IMG/VR virus record: IMGVR_UViG_3300043640_000096
Coordinates: 1-41,094 of that record
Length of the DNA stretch: 41,094 nucleotides
Origin: a virus
Reading direction: 5' to 3' (one strand)
Shown: one piece after another, positions 1 through 5,065 of the stretch
Layout: each line of letters opens with the position of its first letter
Numbering within the stretch: position 1 is the first letter of the stretch
Program-made: the position numbers and the translations under genes
The notes under the pieces: generated by a model
Database searches by the model: none
The model's input: the letters and a program-made list of their open reading frames with translations, nothing else
Told to the model about the DNA's origin: nothing

Positions 1-1
1 G

Positions 2-88
2 GACCTGGACGACCTCCGGAGCCAGATCCAGGCATGGCGCGACAGCGCCGACTACAACCCCGACGACGACGAAGCCCCCGGCCAGTGA
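2..88 (+). CDS. 3' end of MerR/Xis-like DNA-binding protein (partial, same gene as 40826-41053)
   Basis: Only the last 28 codons are present, ending ...DDDEAPGQ at a TGA (86-88). They are identical to the end of the gene at 40826-41053, because the window ends overlap. This is not a second gene copy. The stop codon lies in the loop of a terminator-like hairpin (74-99). Confidence 0.85.
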   Translation, partial: DLDDLRSQIQAWRDSADYNPDDDEAPGQ

Positions 89-99
89 AGGCCGGGGGC
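74..99 (+). terminator. hairpin overlapping the stop codon of the Xis-like gene
   Basis: Perfect 10-bp stem GCCCCCGGCC (74-83) / GGCCGGGGGC (90-99) with loop AGTGAA, which contains the TGA stop of the gene. There is no U-tract, as is common for actinobacterial terminators. The same hairpin is present in the right-end copy (about 41039-41064). Confidence 0.6.
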
Positions 100-119
100 G
101 GAAGTTGCTGAAGTTAGAA

Positions 120-150
120 GGGCCGGTCGAGTTCGCACCCCGACCGGCCC
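120..150. terminator. second hairpin, probable bidirectional terminator
   Basis: Perfect 10-bp inverted repeat GGGCCGGTCG (120-129) and CGACCGGCCC (141-150) with an 11-nt loop. It lies between the rightward Xis-like gene and the leftward small exported-protein gene ending at 250, so it could stop transcription from both sides. The window ends exactly at the end of the left arm (129/41094). Confidence 0.55.
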
Positions 151-249
151 GTTGCTAACGAACACCGCCCTGGCAGGCGGATGACACCCAGGAGAACCTT
201 CGTGAACCCCAAGACATCCGCGCAAGCGGCGTTCGCGACACGCCGGATC

Positions 250-435
250 CTACCGGCGGTCGTAGGCGGTAGCGGTCACGGCAGGCGCCCCACCGACGCT
301 CGTGGCCCCGGTGTCCGCCGTCGGGCTGAGCAACGCCGACGCACCGACGAGGGCGAACAGGACAGCGGCGACGATCGTGCGCGTCGCCGAGCAGGCGAAC
401 GACACCTTCGTCTTCGACGGCTTCGTGGCTGACAT
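250..435 (-). CDS. small exported or membrane peptide (61 aa)
   Basis: ATG start with a GAGAGG ribosome-binding sequence about 9 nt upstream. The protein has a short basic N-terminus (three Lys in the first 10 residues), a hydrophobic segment at about 20-37 that reads as a signal peptide or single membrane anchor, then a low-complexity Ala/Thr/Gly tail. There is no recognisable domain. It lies downstream of the other exported protein in the leftward lysogeny region, so it may be expressed from the prophage and act at the cell envelope. That role is inference from position only. Confidence 0.55.
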   Translation of the reverse strand: MSATKPSKTKVSFACSATRTIVAAVLFALVGASALLSPTADTGATSVGGAPAVTATAYDRR

Positions 436-539
436 TGCTCGCGCCTCTCAGGGTGGGTTCATAGCTCGTATCGGAGCGGCGGCCCGGCCAGTTACCGGAC
501 GCGGGCGACTGTCGAGGATCTGTCCAGTTGGCTCGGGCC

Positions 540-572
540 GGGTGGCTGCCGCACCCCGTGAGACAGCCACCC
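540..572 (-). terminator. hairpin after the exported protein gene
   Basis: Perfect 9-bp stem GGGTGGCTG (540-548) / CAGCCACCC (564-572), 7 bp past the stop of the leftward gene at 579-1124. It is placed as a terminator for that gene. The rest of 436-578 shows no gene; it holds only the leader of the 61-aa gene. Confidence 0.55.
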
Positions 573-578
573 GACGCT

Positions 579-1124
579 CTACTGCACGTCCACCTCGGTG
601 ACGTGAGCCTTGAGCTTGGTGGAGCTGGACGGGGTCTGGGCGATCACCTCGTCGCCGGTGCACTGACCCGCCACACAGTCGATCGTGTGGACCTGCGCGC
701 CGCTCTGGTCGCCGGTCAGGTCGTAGGTGATGCTCAGCGTGACGTCGTCCAGATCCGACAGGTCGCCCCCGTAGGTCACGCTCGCGTCGGCCGTGATGTT
801 GCAGCCAGCCGAGCCGAAGCACTCCTTGTCGGTGGTCTTCATGGCGATCGTGAAGTCGGCGGCGCTGAACGTGGGCGCGTCGGTGGTCGGCTCGGGCAGC
901 GCGGAGAAGTCCCCCGCGGGAACGCCGGCCGGCGTGACGTTGCTGGCCGGACCGGCAGGCTGGCCGCCTCCGGCGATACCGCCCGCGACACCGAGGACCG
1001 CGATGACACCGACGATGCCGCCGAGGACCCATGGCCACTTGCGGTGCTTCTTCGGCGCGGGCGGAGTGGCCTGCGGCTGCCACGACGGCGGCTCCCAGCC
1101 CTGCGGATACTGCGATTCGGACAT
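579..1124 (-). CDS. membrane-anchored or exported protein next to integrase (181 aa), candidate lysogenic-conversion/exclusion factor
   Basis: The Pro/Gln-rich cytoplasmic N-terminus (1-25) and the basic KKHRKW stretch precede one hydrophobic helix (about 31-52). An outside domain follows with four cysteines (C102, C108, C150, C155), which could form two disulfides. The start is the ATG at 1124, 8 nt after a GGGGAG ribosome-binding sequence; the reading frame is open further upstream but lacks one there. This Pro-rich-tail, one-helix, exported-domain layout is common in actinobacterial envelope proteins of unknown function. Its place beside int, in the direction expressed from a prophage, suggests a lysogeny-stage product such as a superinfection-exclusion protein. 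No sequence feature proves this. Confidence 0.7.
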   Translation of the reverse strand: MSESQYPQGWEPPSWQPQATPPAPKKHRKWPWVLGGIVGVIAVLGVAGGIAGGGQPAGPASNVTPAGVPAGDFSALPEPTTDAPTFSAADFTIAMKTTDKECFGSAGCNITADASVTYGGDLSDLDDVTLSITYDLTGDQSGAQVHTIDCVAGQCTGDEVIAQTPSSSTKLKAHVTEVDVQ

Positions 1125-1180
1125 GAAATTCTCCCCAGATGAGTGATGCACTGTGATCGTGCGGATGTTGCGGATAGTTA

Positions 1181-1210
1181 CCGGGTGGTGAGACATCGGC
1201 TATCACCCGG
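1181..1210. promoter_or_regulatory. inverted repeat upstream of the exported-protein gene
   Basis: CCGGGTG (1181-1187) pairs with CACCCGG (1204-1210) across 16 nt, about 60 bp upstream of the ATG at 1124. It may be an operator or part of the leader of that gene. No convincing -35/-10 pair could be assigned, so this is weak. Confidence 0.25.
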
Positions 1211-1257
1211 CGTGTGTCGATGCTGGTTGGCGGGCAGTGGGCGGGGCTACGGTGAGC

Positions 1258-1294
1258 GCGGGGACCTCGGCGGTAACAGCGCCGAGGTCCCCGC
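1258..1294 (-). terminator. strong hairpin downstream of integrase
   Basis: A 15-bp perfect stem, GCGGGGACCTCGGCG (1258-1272) / CGCCGAGGTCCCCGC (1280-1294), with a 7-nt loop. It lies 75 bp past the integrase stop codon and before the next leftward gene, so it most likely ends the repressor-integrase transcript. It lacks a U-tract. The attachment site may also lie in this 1125-1368 gap, but no att core can be recognised from one sequence. Confidence 0.65.
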
Positions 1295-1368
1295 CTCGTC
1301 GGGGTGGATCGGCCGGATGGTGGGCCGCGGCTCCGGGGTCCGGGGAGCAAGCGCGTCGGCACCATGGG

Positions 1369-2319
1369 TCACCTCCTTCGTCGTCGGGTTTCCAGTAGGC
1401 CGAGCGCTGTGCCGTGGCTGGTCGCCACCTCGCGGGCTCGGTCCGAGTTGATCTCGGTGTAGAGCGCGGTCGTCGCCGGAGTGGCGTGACCCATCATTTC
1501 CTGCACCACACGCAGATCAGCCGACACATCGAGCGAGCGCGTCGCGAACGAGTGCCGCAGCTGGTGCGCGGTGCACGTGATGCCCAGACCACGCAGGTGA
1601 TCACCCACCACATTGGACACGTACCGGGGCGTCACCGGGTGACCGTCCGGCCAGCGGAACAGGCGGCCCTGCCGATCCATCCACGGCCGCAGCAACGTCA
1701 CCAGCTCGCCGTCGACCGGGATGACCCGCTCCTTGTTGCCCTTCCCGATGACCACCAGCCGCGGCTTGTCATCGTCGATGATCCAGTCCCGGCACATCCA
1801 CGCCACCTCACACGAACGCAGCCCGGCGTAGCGCATCAGCGCGAGCCAGCAGCGCAACTCGTTGCTGGGGCAGTAGATGAAGGCCCGCATCACGTCCGGC
1901 TCGGGCACCGGCCGCGGCCGACGAGCGGGGACCTTCGGGGCGACCAGATCCTCGGCCGGGTCCACTTCTATCCAGTGCATGATCCGCTTGGACCAGCGGA
2001 AGTAGCAGCGGACTCGGGCCAGGTCGCCGGCGACCGTGCCGGCCGCGTTGGTGGCGATCGAGTGCTGCCATTTGAGAAGATCCTCGGTCGTTGCGTCGAG
2101 GACCCGGATCGGGTAGAGGACGTCCTTGAGCTTGCCCAGCGTGTAGTAGTAGTTCTCGATCGTGCGTTCACTGAGCTTGCGAGCCCGAAGTGCGTCGAGG
2201 TAGGTCTGGATGGCGGCCTCGCTGTCGGGCGATTGACGTAGCGGCATAGCCCCAGAGTGTGCGCGTCGTCTACGCCGTTTGTCCGGTTCGATACCGGCCA
2301 GCAGCATTTGGTCAGCCAC
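1369..2319 (-). CDS. int: tyrosine-type site-specific integrase (316 aa)
   Basis: Catalyses integration of the phage circle into the host chromosome through a Tyr-DNA intermediate. All catalytic residues are readable: Arg168 (YAGLRSCEV), Lys193 (GKGNKERVIPV), His252 and Arg255 (HQLRH), His278 (MMGHA) and nucleophile Tyr287 (ALYTEI). A SAM-like core-binding domain spans about 30-120, with ERTIENYYYTLGKL typical of that domain; the C-terminus is RRRRR. The start is the GTG at 2319, 6 nt after GGGG and inside the 3' end of the repressor gene (8-nt overlap), which suggests translational coupling. Internal ATGs at residues 5 and 25 are alternatives. A strong hairpin follows the gene. This is the only integrase in the window; no serine integrase was seen. 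Confidence 0.95.
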   Translation of the reverse strand: MADQMLLAGIEPDKRRRRRAHSGAMPLRQSPDSEAAIQTYLDALRARKLSERTIENYYYTLGKLKDVLYPIRVLDATTEDLLKWQHSIATNAAGTVAGDLARVRCYFRWSKRIMHWIEVDPAEDLVAPKVPARRPRPVPEPDVMRAFIYCPSNELRCWLALMRYAGLRSCEVAWMCRDWIIDDDKPRLVVIGKGNKERVIPVDGELVTLLRPWMDRQGRLFRWPDGHPVTPRYVSNVVGDHLRGLGITCTAHQLRHSFATRSLDVSADLRVVQEMMGHATPATTALYTEINSDRAREVATSHGTALGLLETRRRRR

Positions 2320-2809
2320 ATTTCACCCCAATGGCCGCCGGGTCATTTCGCTCCCCGGATCGTTGGTCCAGGTAGAGGCGTAGGTCCACAACCCTGCCCG
2401 TACCAGCGAGGGTGCGCGCAGGCCGATTGAGCTGCGGAAAGAGGATGATCGTGGCGTCGCCATCAGCGTCACCACAACGGCGAGTTGACCTGAGAGTGCC
2501 CCCTTGAGGAGTCCCCCCGTCAGTGCCGGTCGCGGCCAGGAATGGCTCCGTGTCCATGGTCTCGAAGTACGCCACGAACTCACTCGTGCGCCGGCCGAAT
2601 ACCAGTGGATCGGCCAGGCCGAGCACGTTCGCGAACGTGACCATGTCGGTCGTCGTCCAGTCCTGCTTGCCATTCGCGAGCCGATTGATAGACGCGGCGT
2701 CCCTGCCGAGATGACGGGCCAGCCGAGCTTGGCTGATCCGTTTCATCTCTAGCGCGAGTCGCAGGTTGTCGCCCATCTGTCGGCGCATCTCGCTCACATC
2801 CATGGCCAT
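2312..2809 (-). CDS. XRE-family immunity repressor (165 aa)
   Basis: DNA-binding repressor expected to hold the prophage silent. A lambda-repressor-type helix-turn-helix covers about residues 14-65 (RISQARLARHLGRDAASINRLANG). The C-terminal half is Gly/Arg-rich, with no LexA-type Ser/Lys protease, so induction by self-cleavage is unlikely. The start is taken as the ATG at 2809, with a second in-frame ATG two codons on; no good ribosome-binding site precedes it. A -35-like TTGACG lies at 2839-2834 on the minus strand, but the -10 is unclear. The gene runs leftward, divergent from the Cro-like gene, and overlaps int by 8 nt. CTTGAG/CTCAAG half-sites fill the intervening region and are its likely targets. 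Confidence 0.8.
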   Translation of the reverse strand: MAMDVSEMRRQMGDNLRLALEMKRISQARLARHLGRDAASINRLANGKQDWTTTDMVTFANVLGLADPLVFGRRTSEFVAYFETMDTEPFLAATGTDGGTPQGGTLRSTRRCGDADGDATIILFPQLNRPARTLAGTGRVVDLRLYLDQRSGERNDPAAIGVKCG

Positions 2810-2825
2810 AGCGTGACACAAGACC

Positions 2826-2849
2826 CTTGAGACCGTCAAGGATCTTGAT
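2826..2849. promoter_or_regulatory. candidate operator for repressor autoregulation
   Basis: Alternating half-sites CTTGAG (2826-2831), GTCAAG (2835-2840) and CTTGAT (2844-2849), each 3 bp apart. The inner pair forms TCAAG-GAT-CTTGA. They lie just upstream of the repressor start and overlap its -35-like TTGACG, so binding here would affect the repressor's own transcription. The half-site sequence matches the operator at 2886-2911. Confidence 0.6.
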
Positions 2850-2879
2850 CAGACTCACTCGACTGGAGTCTTTTCACTC

Positions 2880-2911
2880 TTGACCCTTGAGCCATGCTCA
2901 AGTATCTTGAG
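2880..2911 (+). promoter_or_regulatory. early rightward promoter with embedded operator
   Basis: -35 TTGACC (2880-2885), a 17-bp spacer and -10 TATCTT (2903-2908). The spacer begins with CTTGAG (2886-2891) and ends with CTCAAG (2897-2902). Another CTTGAG (2906-2911) makes a perfect 6-3-6 palindrome, CTCAAG-TAT-CTTGAG, over the -10 box. Expected transcription starts at about 2914-2916, at the ATG (2915) of the Cro-like gene, so that message is probably leaderless. A near copy occurs at 9461-9492 (28 of 32 positions identical). Confidence 0.8.
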
Positions 2912-2914
2912 CAT

Positions 2915-3133
2915 ATGACGACCCCTATGGCACGCCACGCCACCTACGCCCTCGGTCAGGACGTAGTCGAGTGGCTGGCGCGACGACGCGAAGCAGGCTG
3001 CACCTGGGAGGAGCTGGCGACACAACTCGCCCAGGCCACTGGGGGTCAGGTCAACACGACCTACGAGACAGTCCGCACCTGGCTGGGCGCAATGCCCGCC
3101 GGCCCGCGGCCGCCTGTCGAGCAGGCGTCATAA
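2915..3133 (+). CDS. Cro-like small DNA-binding protein (72 aa), probably leaderless
   Basis: First rightward gene of the early operon, divergent from the repressor. Residues about 27-57 (CTWEELATQLAQATG then TTYETVRTWLG) read as a helix-turn-helix, which fits a Cro or early-switch protein. The start is the ATG at 2915. An upstream in-frame ATG at 2894 lies inside the promoter spacer, upstream of the expected transcription start, and is rejected. No ribosome-binding site is needed if the transcript is leaderless, as is common in Actinobacteria. A hairpin follows 7 bp past the stop. Confidence 0.7.
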   Translation: MTTPMARHATYALGQDVVEWLARRREAGCTWEELATQLAQATGGQVNTTYETVRTWLGAMPAGPRPPVEQAS

Positions 3134-3140
3134 CGCACAA

Positions 3141-3171
3141 CGCCCCGGCGACCACGTGGATCACCGGGGCG
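3141..3171 (+). terminator. hairpin after the Cro-like gene
   Basis: CGCCCCGG (3141-3148) / CCGGGGCG (3164-3171), 8-bp stem. The loop contains the palindrome CCACGTGG (3152-3159), which could itself pair. It may partly terminate the early transcript and so act as an attenuator before the rest of the operon. Confidence 0.5.
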
Positions 3172-3176
3172 GAGCG

Positions 3177-3208
3177 AGCGAAGGACCGGCCACCAACCGG
3201 CCTTCGCT
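3177..3208 (+). promoter_or_regulatory. second hairpin, possible attenuator or leader structure
   Basis: AGCGAAGG-A-CCGG (3177-3189) pairs with CCGG-CCTTCGCT (3197-3208) with one bulged A and a 7-nt loop. With the preceding hairpin it makes a two-hairpin element in the 113-bp gap before the gene at 3247. It may be an anti-termination target or processing site; function unknown. Confidence 0.4.
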
Positions 3209-3246
3209 GAACAGCTTACCGAACGACCCGAGCGAAGGACACCACT

Positions 3247-3525
3247 ATGGCCACCACCGACCCCGACAGAGAGATCAGCGCCAAGCTGGCCGCCGCACAC
3301 CACGCGCTGGCCGCCCTCACCACGCCCATTGTCGTCGCCGCGGACTTCTCGTGGGAGCACCACTGGTCCGCGATCGCCGCGACCGAGACCGAGATCGCGC
3401 TGCTGCACCAGCAGCGAGCCGACCGCGAGCCGGCTGACACCGAGGCCGCGGCGTGCGCCGCGCACTACCACCGTAGGGCCACCACCAGTCGCAAGTGGGC
3501 GGCCCAGGCTGCGGTGCAGTCGTGA
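3247..3525 (+). CDS. hypothetical protein (92 aa)
   Basis: ATG start with a GAAGGA ribosome-binding site 8 nt upstream. Mostly helical and Ala-rich, with His pairs (HH at about 18-19 and 38-39) and a charged central region. No domain recognised. First gene after the two-hairpin leader; its TGA overlaps the GTG of the next gene (GTGA), so the following genes are probably translated in series. Confidence 0.65.
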   Translation: MATTDPDREISAKLAAAHHALAALTTPIVVAADFSWEHHWSAIAATETEIALLHQQRADREPADTEAAACAAHYHRRATTSRKWAAQAAVQS

Positions 3526-3779
3526 TCGCCACGGTTACGGGGCGCCACGCGAGACCGCCGTCGCTGGTCACGTTCCTCCGCTGGGTGATCGCCTGCCTGG
3601 ACGCCTGGATTCTGGGCGCCACCGGCGGCCGGCACGAGGCAGCTGTCCGCCCCGTGGCACCGCGTCCCGAGTTCGGCGCCGACCCGGAGTGGGGCGACAC
3701 CCTGCGCAGCTGGGCCATGGACGGCTGGGACCGCGCGATGTTGATGCCGTCGTCCGACGACGCCGACGGCGGTGCGTGA
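3522..3779 (+). CDS. hypothetical protein (85 aa)
   Basis: GTG start overlaps the previous stop as GTGA. A moderately hydrophobic stretch at about 18-33 (LVTFLRWVIACLDAWI) may be an amphipathic or membrane-associated helix; the C-terminus is acidic. Not recognised. The next ATG overlaps its TGA by one base. Confidence 0.6.
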   Translation: MIATVTGRHARPPSLVTFLRWVIACLDAWILGATGGRHEAAVRPVAPRPEFGADPEWGDTLRSWAMDGWDRAMLMPSSDDADGGA

Positions 3780-3937
3780 TGGCCAGGGAACTGCCGAACC
3801 AGGCCACCCGCAAAGAGATCAAGGCGTCGATCGCCAAGCAGGTCAAGGAGATCACGCACTCCGACCAGACCGCGCTCGGCATCTCCACCGACGACGCCCT
3901 CGACGCCATCCAGCGCGGCAGGGAGGCAGGCAAGTGA
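3779..3937 (+). CDS. hypothetical small helical protein (52 aa)
   Basis: Starts at the ATG that shares one base with the previous TGA (TGATG). Lys-rich N-terminal half (ATRKEIKASIAKQVKEI) and acidic C-terminal half; predicted all helical. No family recognised. The coding frame is supported by G/C-rich third positions and tight stop-start coupling on both sides. Confidence 0.6.
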   Translation: MARELPNQATRKEIKASIAKQVKEITHSDQTALGISTDDALDAIQRGREAGK

Positions 3938-4095
3938 TCGCCTCCTTCTTGCACACCTGGGCCACCATCGGCCACCACGCCGGACCGGTGGCCTTGCACG
4001 TCGGCCCGTTCGTACTCCTCGCCCTGGCGCTCATGTGGTTCCGCCGCTGCCTGCGGAACCTGCGCCGCGACAACCACCCACGGGGGAAGCGATGA
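3934..4095 (+). CDS. small single-pass membrane protein (53 aa)
   Basis: GTG start overlapping the upstream stop (GTGA). One hydrophobic segment at about 19-35 (GPVALHVGPFVLLALAL) is followed by a basic tail (RRCLRNLRRD), which suggests an N-out/C-in inner-membrane peptide. Ends overlapping the nuclease start (ATGA). Function unknown. Confidence 0.6.
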   Translation: MIASFLHTWATIGHHAGPVALHVGPFVLLALALMWFRRCLRNLRRDNHPRGKR

Positions 4096-4901
4096 CCACC
4101 ACAACGCGCCGCCCGGCCAAGGCCGCACCCAAGCGCACGTCCGGCTACTACAACACGCCCGGCGGCAAGCTCATGTCCGTCACCACCATCCTCGGCGCCG
4201 GCATCCCCAAGCCCAACCTCGTCCACTGGGCCGCACTCGAAGTCGCCAAGTCCGCCGTCGACAACCTGCCCACGCTCGTCAAGGTCCGCGGGCAGCGGCA
4301 GCGCGACGAGGCCGTCAACTGGCTCAAGCGCGCCGCCGAGTCCAAGCGCGACACCGCCGCGAACCTCGGGTCCGCCGTCCACGCCGCGGTCGAGTCGCTG
4401 ATCCTCGGCGAGCCGAAGGCCGAACCCACCGACGACCAGCGCCCGTTCCTGGCCGCGTTCGACCGGTTCTGCGCCGACTGGCGGCCGCAATGGGAGGCGA
4501 CCGAGATGGTCGTCGCCAACCCGGACGACGGCTGGGCGGGCACCGCCGACTGGTGGGCGACCATCCCCGGCCTCGGCGCGGCGCTCGTGCTCGGCGACTG
4601 GAAGACCGGCAAGGGCGTCTACGCCGAAGCCGCCTTGCAGCTGTCCGCGTACCGGCGGGCCACCGTGGGGTGGCTGAAGGACGGCACCCAGGTCGAGCCG
4701 CCGCACGCCGACCGCGCCGTCGTCGTGCACCTTCGGCCGGGCAAGTACCCGGACACCGGGTACCGCGTGGTGCCGCTGGACACCAGCGACGCCGCCTACG
4801 CCGCGTTCCGCTCGGCGCAGCAGGTGGCCGAGTACGTGAAGACCCTGGCCGACCAGCTCGTCGGAGACCCCATCAGTCCTGTGGTTGAGGCGGTGGCGTG
4901 A
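4092..4901 (+). CDS. RecB/Cas4-like PD-(D/E)XK nuclease (269 aa)
   Basis: Predicted DNA exonuclease of the RecB/Cas4 nuclease superfamily, probably used in phage recombination or replication. The motif series is readable in order: GSAVHAAVE (His97, Glu101), GTAD (Asp153), GDWKTG (Asp169, Lys171) and QLSAY (Gln183, Tyr187). These are the His, GxxD, GDhK and QxxxY motifs of the family. No cysteine cluster is visible, so it lacks the Fe-S site of true Cas4. The start is the ATG at 4092 (ATGA overlap). It is followed by a small Cys-rich gene and the gp3-like gene, so they may form a DNA-processing unit. Confidence 0.85.
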   Translation: MTTTTRRPAKAAPKRTSGYYNTPGGKLMSVTTILGAGIPKPNLVHWAALEVAKSAVDNLPTLVKVRGQRQRDEAVNWLKRAAESKRDTAANLGSAVHAAVESLILGEPKAEPTDDQRPFLAAFDRFCADWRPQWEATEMVVANPDDGWAGTADWWATIPGLGAALVLGDWKTGKGVYAEAALQLSAYRRATVGWLKDGTQVEPPHADRAVVVHLRPGKYPDTGYRVVPLDTSDAAYAAFRSAQQVAEYVKTLADQLVGDPISPVVEAVA

Positions 4902-5065
4902 TGGATCTGTGCAAGTGGTGCACCGACTCATGCGTCGTGCACGGCGACGGCTGCGACGAGATGCAGCAGTGGATGGAGTACTGGGACGGCTTGAGCGACG
5001 AGGACAAGCGCGACGAGATGCGCTCGATGGATGCCTACACGAACTCGATCCGAGGGGAACGGTAA
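4901..5065 (+). CDS. small Cys-rich protein (54 aa)
   Basis: Short gene between the nuclease and the gp3-like gene. ATG at 4901 shares one base with the previous TGA; the TAA (5063-5065) overlaps the next ATG. Residues 4-18 hold four cysteines (CKWC, then C11 and C18 with His14), a possible zinc knuckle. The rest is acidic and helical (EMQQWMEYWDG). Function unknown; perhaps an accessory to the adjacent DNA-processing proteins. Confidence 0.65.
   Translation: MDLCKWCTDSCVVHGDGCDEMQQWMEYWDGLSDEDKRDEMRSMDAYTNSIRGER

Larger units (their letters stand above)
1..129. repeat. terminal direct repeat, copy 1 (matches 40966-41094)
   Basis: Bases 1-129 repeat at 40966-41094 with one difference (G at 100, T at 41065). 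The repeat starts and stops exactly at the window ends, so it is either the overlap of a circular molecule or a terminal redundancy. It carries the 3' end of the MerR/Xis-like gene, its terminator hairpin and the left arm of a second hairpin. The unit length is therefore about 40,965 bp. The single mismatch could be an assembly error or a real variant. Confidence 0.9.

Noticed and set aside
1-129. Terminal repeat as a true physical direct terminal repeat of the virion
   Set aside because: Possible, but a 129-bp overlap ending inside a gene and a hairpin is more simply the overlap of a circular assembly; not decidable from sequence.
1125-1368. attP core in the intergenic region after int
   Set aside because: A likely place, but no tRNA-like 3' end or repeated core can be identified without the host sequence.
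2312-2520. LexA-type self-cleaving domain in the repressor
   Set aside because: No Ala-Gly cleavage site or Ser/Lys dyad in the C-terminal part.
2894-2914. Upstream ATG for the Cro-like gene at 2894
   Set aside because: It lies in the promoter spacer, upstream of the expected transcription start.
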